Below are positions 59,769 through 64,000 of a stretch of 64,000 nt of DNA, piece by piece. The translations under genes were made by a program, and so were the position numbers. This stretch comes from Terebella lapidaria (taxonomy: Eukaryota > Annelida > Polychaeta > Terebellida > Terebellidae). Numbering within the stretch: position 1 is the first letter of the stretch; every line of letters starts with the position of its first letter. Under the pieces are notes generated by a model. It worked only from the letters and a program-made list of their open reading frames with translations. It ran no database searches and had not been told where the DNA came from. Where the stretch lies: assembly GCA_949152475.1 (NCBI GenBank), contig OX424568.1:14669667-14733666 (forward strand), written 5' to 3'.

Positions 59769-59994
59769 TCAGTCACACCATGGTGAGACCGTAGTGCTGT
59801 TGTGTTGGTACTGGGGTCTGGAATGGTCCGGGGCGTTGATACCGTCGGAGGGATCACCCAACACATCCCGACCTTGGATAGCCCCAGATTGCAACGAATC
59901 TTGAACTTGATCTGGGGTTATCCTTGTTCGATCTGGCTTAGGTGTGACTGTAGCATAATTAGATACCCTGGACCTGTATGTGTGCGTTATAGCT
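59769..59994 (-). other. Open frame without ATG, possible exon
   Basis: An open stretch of about 75 codons on the minus strand, ending at TGA 59769-59771. It is unusually hydrophilic and Pro/Asp/Gln/Ser-rich (TPKPDRTRITPDQVQDSLQS, GRDVLGDPSDGINAPDHSRP). An acceptor-like ACATACAG precedes it. It could be the last exon of a minus-strand gene or a transposon fragment. No family recognised. Confidence 0.25.
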
Positions 59995-61119
59995 AATCAT
60001 AAGGTACAGTGTATTCTTAAAGCTATAATCACTTTTAGAATTGACAAAATTTATTCATTCTGCGGTAGCTTTATATTGTCTATAGAATGAGAAATCGTAC
60101 AAATATGGGTCTGAAAATGTGTATTATGTCCCTAAACAGAGGTGCCAAATCAAGATTCAAATTCGGGCCAGTCAATCTCGCATCAATTTTTCCCTCAAAG
60201 CGGCCCGCCTTGCGGTCGAGTTCTACACAGAGTCTCATGACGTCACTGGTATTTGTCTAGATACTGTGGCAACCGGCAATGCAGGCAGGCCGATCATTCT
60301 CTATCCACTGTTTTCACGCATGATTAACGGCAATTTTCTGAGTATCTGTTGTCGAACTGTGCATATTTCCTATATATTTCCGACTATCTTGAGATGTACT
60401 TTCAAGTTTGCGTGACAAACAAAAATGCTCAATTTTGCTGATTTTAAAATTGATTCCAACTTTAAGCTAATATGGGTTCATATCGCTAAGAGTAATGGAA
60501 TTCCGCCATGACAAATCCTCAAATCATTGTCCTACCCTTATAAATTTTAAGTTAGAAATATTTTTTATTGCTGATTAACTTGAATTTTTCCTTTGCTACC
60601 ATCTCCACGCCCCCATTCCCCAAATTATTAAGTTGGAATAGTTTTCATGGTTTTACAGATATTGAATCAGATCATCTGTCACGTTCGAGCCTACAGCGTA
60701 ATATCACTGTTGAACTCGGCTCGAATTTTCGTTAGTTCCTCTCGCCGTCAGCATAGCCACCTGTATCAAACCTTAAATGCACAGAGCCACCAATAACCAT
60801 GTATATTGACAGATTTTCAATCCCATCACGTATGTTGATTGTCAATAAATCTGCTCGAGGGAGTTCCCTGATCTGAGCCAAGCATAAACATAGAAAACCA
60901 GACAGTATATCCGGGTTATTTCTACAATACATGGCCCGTCATTAACGAGCACTGAGCACATATTGTCAATGTTAATATCTACTGTTGGTAAGTAAAGTAT
61001 GTTAACTGTCGCTGATTATTCTTATGGTTTCGCAAGTATTTTTATGGAGTAATCAAACCACTATTTAACGTGTCAATACGGACCATATTGTGAATGAATT
61101 CAGAGAAATGTAATTAGAA
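59995..61119. other. No gene recognised
   Basis: A plus-strand frame at 60119-60415 and a minus-strand frame at 60932-60732 (LPRADLLTINIRDGIENLSI...) are open but unidentified. There are no paired splice signals that I can defend. Confidence 0.3.
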
Positions 61120-62420
61120 TGGGCCATCGGTATTATCTTGGAAACAATTATTTTGGAAAATGAAGGCTTTGCCTGACTTCATAATGATTGTTGGTGTTTC
61201 AATTATCACGAAACGGTATATGAATTACCCATCAAAAATTCAATCAAGGATTGAACACGTTCGCAAAGATTAGGCACTAAACTGCTAAATTTAGTATAAT
61301 TGTTTCGCCTTTGATGATTGAAATGATTCAAATTACCTGTTTCGACAGACCACTGTCTTATAATTTCGTTACCTATTCGTTGTTACATGTGCCGACATAT
61401 CCTTGTACGTTGTCCACAATACGGAATTGGCTTCGGGATTGATTAAATTTGTATGGGAGGTTTGTAACACAAACGATGCTTCCAAGGAAATGAAGGAATG
61501 GAAACATCGGAGTGACTGGGCGATAATATGATATTGTCATGTCTGATAATCCCAATCTTTTACATAAACAATAATACGTACAAATTTGACCTGTCATGTA
61601 AATGCCAAAAATGGGGTAACATCTATAATATTCTATCGCATTGTTCAATGAAAAGGACATGGCTAGAAAATGTACGCTTTGCGTGACTTCATAATGATTC
61701 TATGCACTTCAGTTATCTCGGAACAGTATTGAAACTACCCATGAAGGGTACAATTATTCGAACTGGGAATAAATCGCTAAAAACGCGAAACAACTACTCA
61801 AACCAAGAAATAATAATTTAAACTGGGAATGACTAATTTATTCCCGGTTCTAATAACTCTTCCCTGGTTTTAATGAATTATTTCCGGTTTTGTCTATTGT
61901 TCCCAGTTTTATTTGTGGAGAATTCCCAAAATTAGAAGCAAAAATAATTAAATTTACAAAAGTTGGATGACACTAACGAGCTGCTGTAGAATTCAATGTT
62001 TTTGCAACTGATGATTCGAGTTTTCAAAAACCTTTACTGACCTTGTTGCGTAACATGGGTGTCTGTTTTGTTTTTGACCTTTACTGACCTTGTTGCAAAC
62101 CTTTACTGACCTTGTTGCATAACATGGGTGTCTGTTTTGTTTTTAAATTTGCCAAACACATTGTAAATTGCATTGTTGTGTCCACAAACAGAATTGGCGA
62201 TGGAGTTTATTAAATTTATTTCGGATGTTCGTGATACAAACAATGCTCCAAGGATCGAAGACATCGAAGTGGCTGCACCTTATGATAATTCCAGGTCTGA
62301 TCATCCCAGTGTGTTACATTAACAATAAAATATACAAATTTCACCTGTCATGTTATTGGCTGAAATAAATATATTACGGTTTAACAGTGTTTAACAGTGT
62401 TCTATTGCATTCTTCTGGAA
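61120..62420 (+). repeat. Diverged local duplications
   Basis: 61157-61270 (TTTGCCTGACTTCATAATGA) resembles 61668-61770 (TTTGCGTGACTTCATAATGA). 61400-61660 resembles 62160-62390 (GAATTGGCTTCGGGATTGAT against GAATTGGCGATGGAGTTTAT, both then ACAAATTTNACCTGTCATGT). Between them, 62031-62145 holds two copies of CTTTACTGACCTTGTTGC...TGTCTGTTTTGTTTTT with a third partial copy. AACTGGGAAT and its inverse ATTCCCGGTT recur at 61761-61905. Confidence 0.6.
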
Positions 62421-63150
62421 GAGAATGATATATTCTTCCATTGGAAGAAAGAACATTTGACGAAAGGTAGAGCGACTGCTATTTCCATGGTTGTAACATA
62501 TAAATGCTATGGAGAATCACTTTAAGTTGATGATAAGTGGATGTATTGTACAGTGGATGTTGCCTGTTACCATGGTTACATATACTCTATCCCGATTGCA
62601 ATATTCCGCCTAATAACACAGGGAAGCAATTCTGAAAAAAAAATACTATAATCACAGCAAACATCGTAGTCTTTTTTTATGGAAGACATTTTATTTGCAT
62701 TTCAGTTGCCTCTCTGTCTCCCTGTTTTGTTGGTTTTGTTTAAAGTTGTAATAGGAAAATTGGAATAGATTGTCATGCTTCTAGGTTGCTTTTTTTTTTT
62801 ACATTTCTGTACATGAAACATTCACCGAGTGTGAGATGCGTCTTCTTTAGGTTATCAGTTTATATCCATGGGACTTTCCCGTGACTATCATATAAAAGGA
62901 AACACCATATAAAATTGTTAATGCACCATCATAAATTTGCATATGTATACAATTTAGTGATCGTTGACATTATAGAAGATGAACATAAAATCATGCAGTG
63001 AACTGATATCACTCGATTTCCAATAGTACGTCTCTCGGGTTGCTGAAAACAAATCATAGATTTGAAGGCGATTGAAAATGCAATTGAAGACATGAAAGCA
63101 GACATTTTCATAGATGACACAGAAACGAACATCCTGCCATCCCTGTCACC
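62421..63150. other. No gene recognised
   Basis: AT-rich spacer with a T-run at about 62791. A short minus-strand frame (62929-63132) has no domain. Confidence 0.4.
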
Positions 63151-63305
63151 ACATTCACACTAACAGTAGCTGGCGGGGTCAAACAACAAGCGGTTGATGG
63201 GTGGCAGGGGGTTGGGGGGTTGAGCATCGCTCGAAGACTGATTGCTCAGTCGGCCAGCCACGTGATGATAGAAGCCCGTCGGTATCTTTGGAAGCGGGCA
63301 GGATA

Positions 63306-63407
63306 ATGGCGACGGATTCTGGAAATGGGTTATCCTCTGGGATAGAGAATTGCAGAGAGAGGAAGAGACAAGATTACGAGAAAATACCAGATTTAGTGCT
63401 GACATAG
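63306..63407 (+). CDS. Possible short ORF or first exon of a gene running off the window
   Basis: ATAATGGCGACGG at 63303 has a good initiation context (A at -3, G at +4) and lies at the end of a GC-richer stretch (63150-63300) with a CACGTG box at about 63260. It encodes 33 residues (MATDSGNGLSSGIENCRERK...) to TAG at 63405-63407. I found no clear donor inside it, so the exon interpretation is weak. An antisense frame over the same stretch is also open. Confidence 0.25.
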   Translation: MATDSGNGLSSGIENCRERKRQDYEKIPDLVLT

Positions 63408-64000
63408 AAAATGACTTGACAAAATGAATAGATTCATGCTATTGAGTTGTAATGTGTGGATGCGTACATTCTGGAAATACTGACGGAAAATCTCGGTAAG
63501 ATGTCATTTCAGGATACGATAACACATTTAGGCATAAAACACTTGATATTTGTCAAGTGCTGTATCAATGTCAACTGAACATATTCGTGGCCTCCGCGCA
63601 ATCTGGTATAGGAAACGTTGCCTGCATTGTAAACGAGACAATCAGAGATTTCACACCCTCGCCCCTTCAGATTTAGTTACTGAAGTTAATGCTGGAGACT
63701 TGGGCGATAATCAGGGATTTTGTTCGTACGACCATTGGTTATATATATCAAATTGTCAGGAATCGGCCACAGAAAAATACAAAAATCATGGGGAAAATAA
63801 TTATCGATAAGATTATGATTTTTTTCGTTCTTGAGTTCTTGCGATTTTCTACTTTATATTCTCGACCGCGACCGGAATTCTCGATACTGACCTCCCAAAC
63901 TTCGCAAGCTCTTTCAGATTTACACTGCATACTTTATTTTCAATGGTCTATCGAATATCCTCAATGTTTTTGGAATTACTACTACTTGAAACATTCATGA
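63408..64000. other. No gene recognised at the right edge
   Basis: Open frames at 63550-63810 and 63689 to the edge overlap in different frames and have no recognisable domain. A gene starting near 63.3 kb could continue beyond the window. Confidence 0.3.

Overview
The window is eukaryotic: AT-rich, intron-containing, full of decayed transposons and satellites, with one clearly intact protein-coding gene. The mix of transposon families, the frequent TACATGTA-type words, a NADAR-domain fragment and elements with tandem-repeat cores and short inverted ends (the 'pearl'/Helentron-like style known from bivalves) point to a marine lophotrochozoan invertebrate, most likely a bivalve mollusc. That placement is inference; no marker gene was identified.

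Layout. 1-2.7 kb: tandem and dispersed copies of a repeat called family C here. 2.9-4.7 kb: a 5'-truncated jockey/CR1-type LINE (minus strand) abutting a 2.1-kb element (4.7-6.8 kb) with 134-bp core repeats. 7.3-8.4 kb: local duplications and a NADAR-domain exon with a frameshift. 8.65-10.6 kb: another family C copy carrying a 381-bp MITE, whose empty paralogue opens the window. 11.3-14 kb: a second broken LINE and a decayed Harbinger transposon (transposase minus, coiled-coil accessory ORF plus). 15.4-18.3 kb: a 1.4-kb tandem duplication of family C. 20.3-21.5 kb: a 187-bp satellite. 21.6-22.4 kb: a CpG-rich TIR element. 23.8-44 kb: a mosaic of three families (A, C, R1/B) with nested insertions, including a 3.2-kb fold-back element, a fold-back MITE and an 851-bp TA-target MITE. 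Several sites can be compared with an unoccupied paralogue in this same window. 45.8-47.3 kb: an element with a 147-bp core array.

48-59.6 kb is the gene-bearing part. An eight-coding-exon gene on the plus strand (52954-58710) encodes a 470-residue type II membrane glycosyltransferase of the beta-1,4-galactosyltransferase family. All introns are GT-AG and all exon phases agree. A poly(A) signal lies at 59538, and a CpG-richer candidate promoter with a non-coding first exon lies near 48.1-48.76 kb. The family's disulfide cysteines, DxD motif and GWGxEDDD motif are present. However, the residue that sets donor choice and the usual metal-binding methionine differ, and the C-terminus is extended by about 52 residues.

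After 59.6 kb there are diverged local duplications, one unassigned open frame on the minus strand and a possible gene start near the right edge. No tRNA, rRNA or CRISPR array was found.
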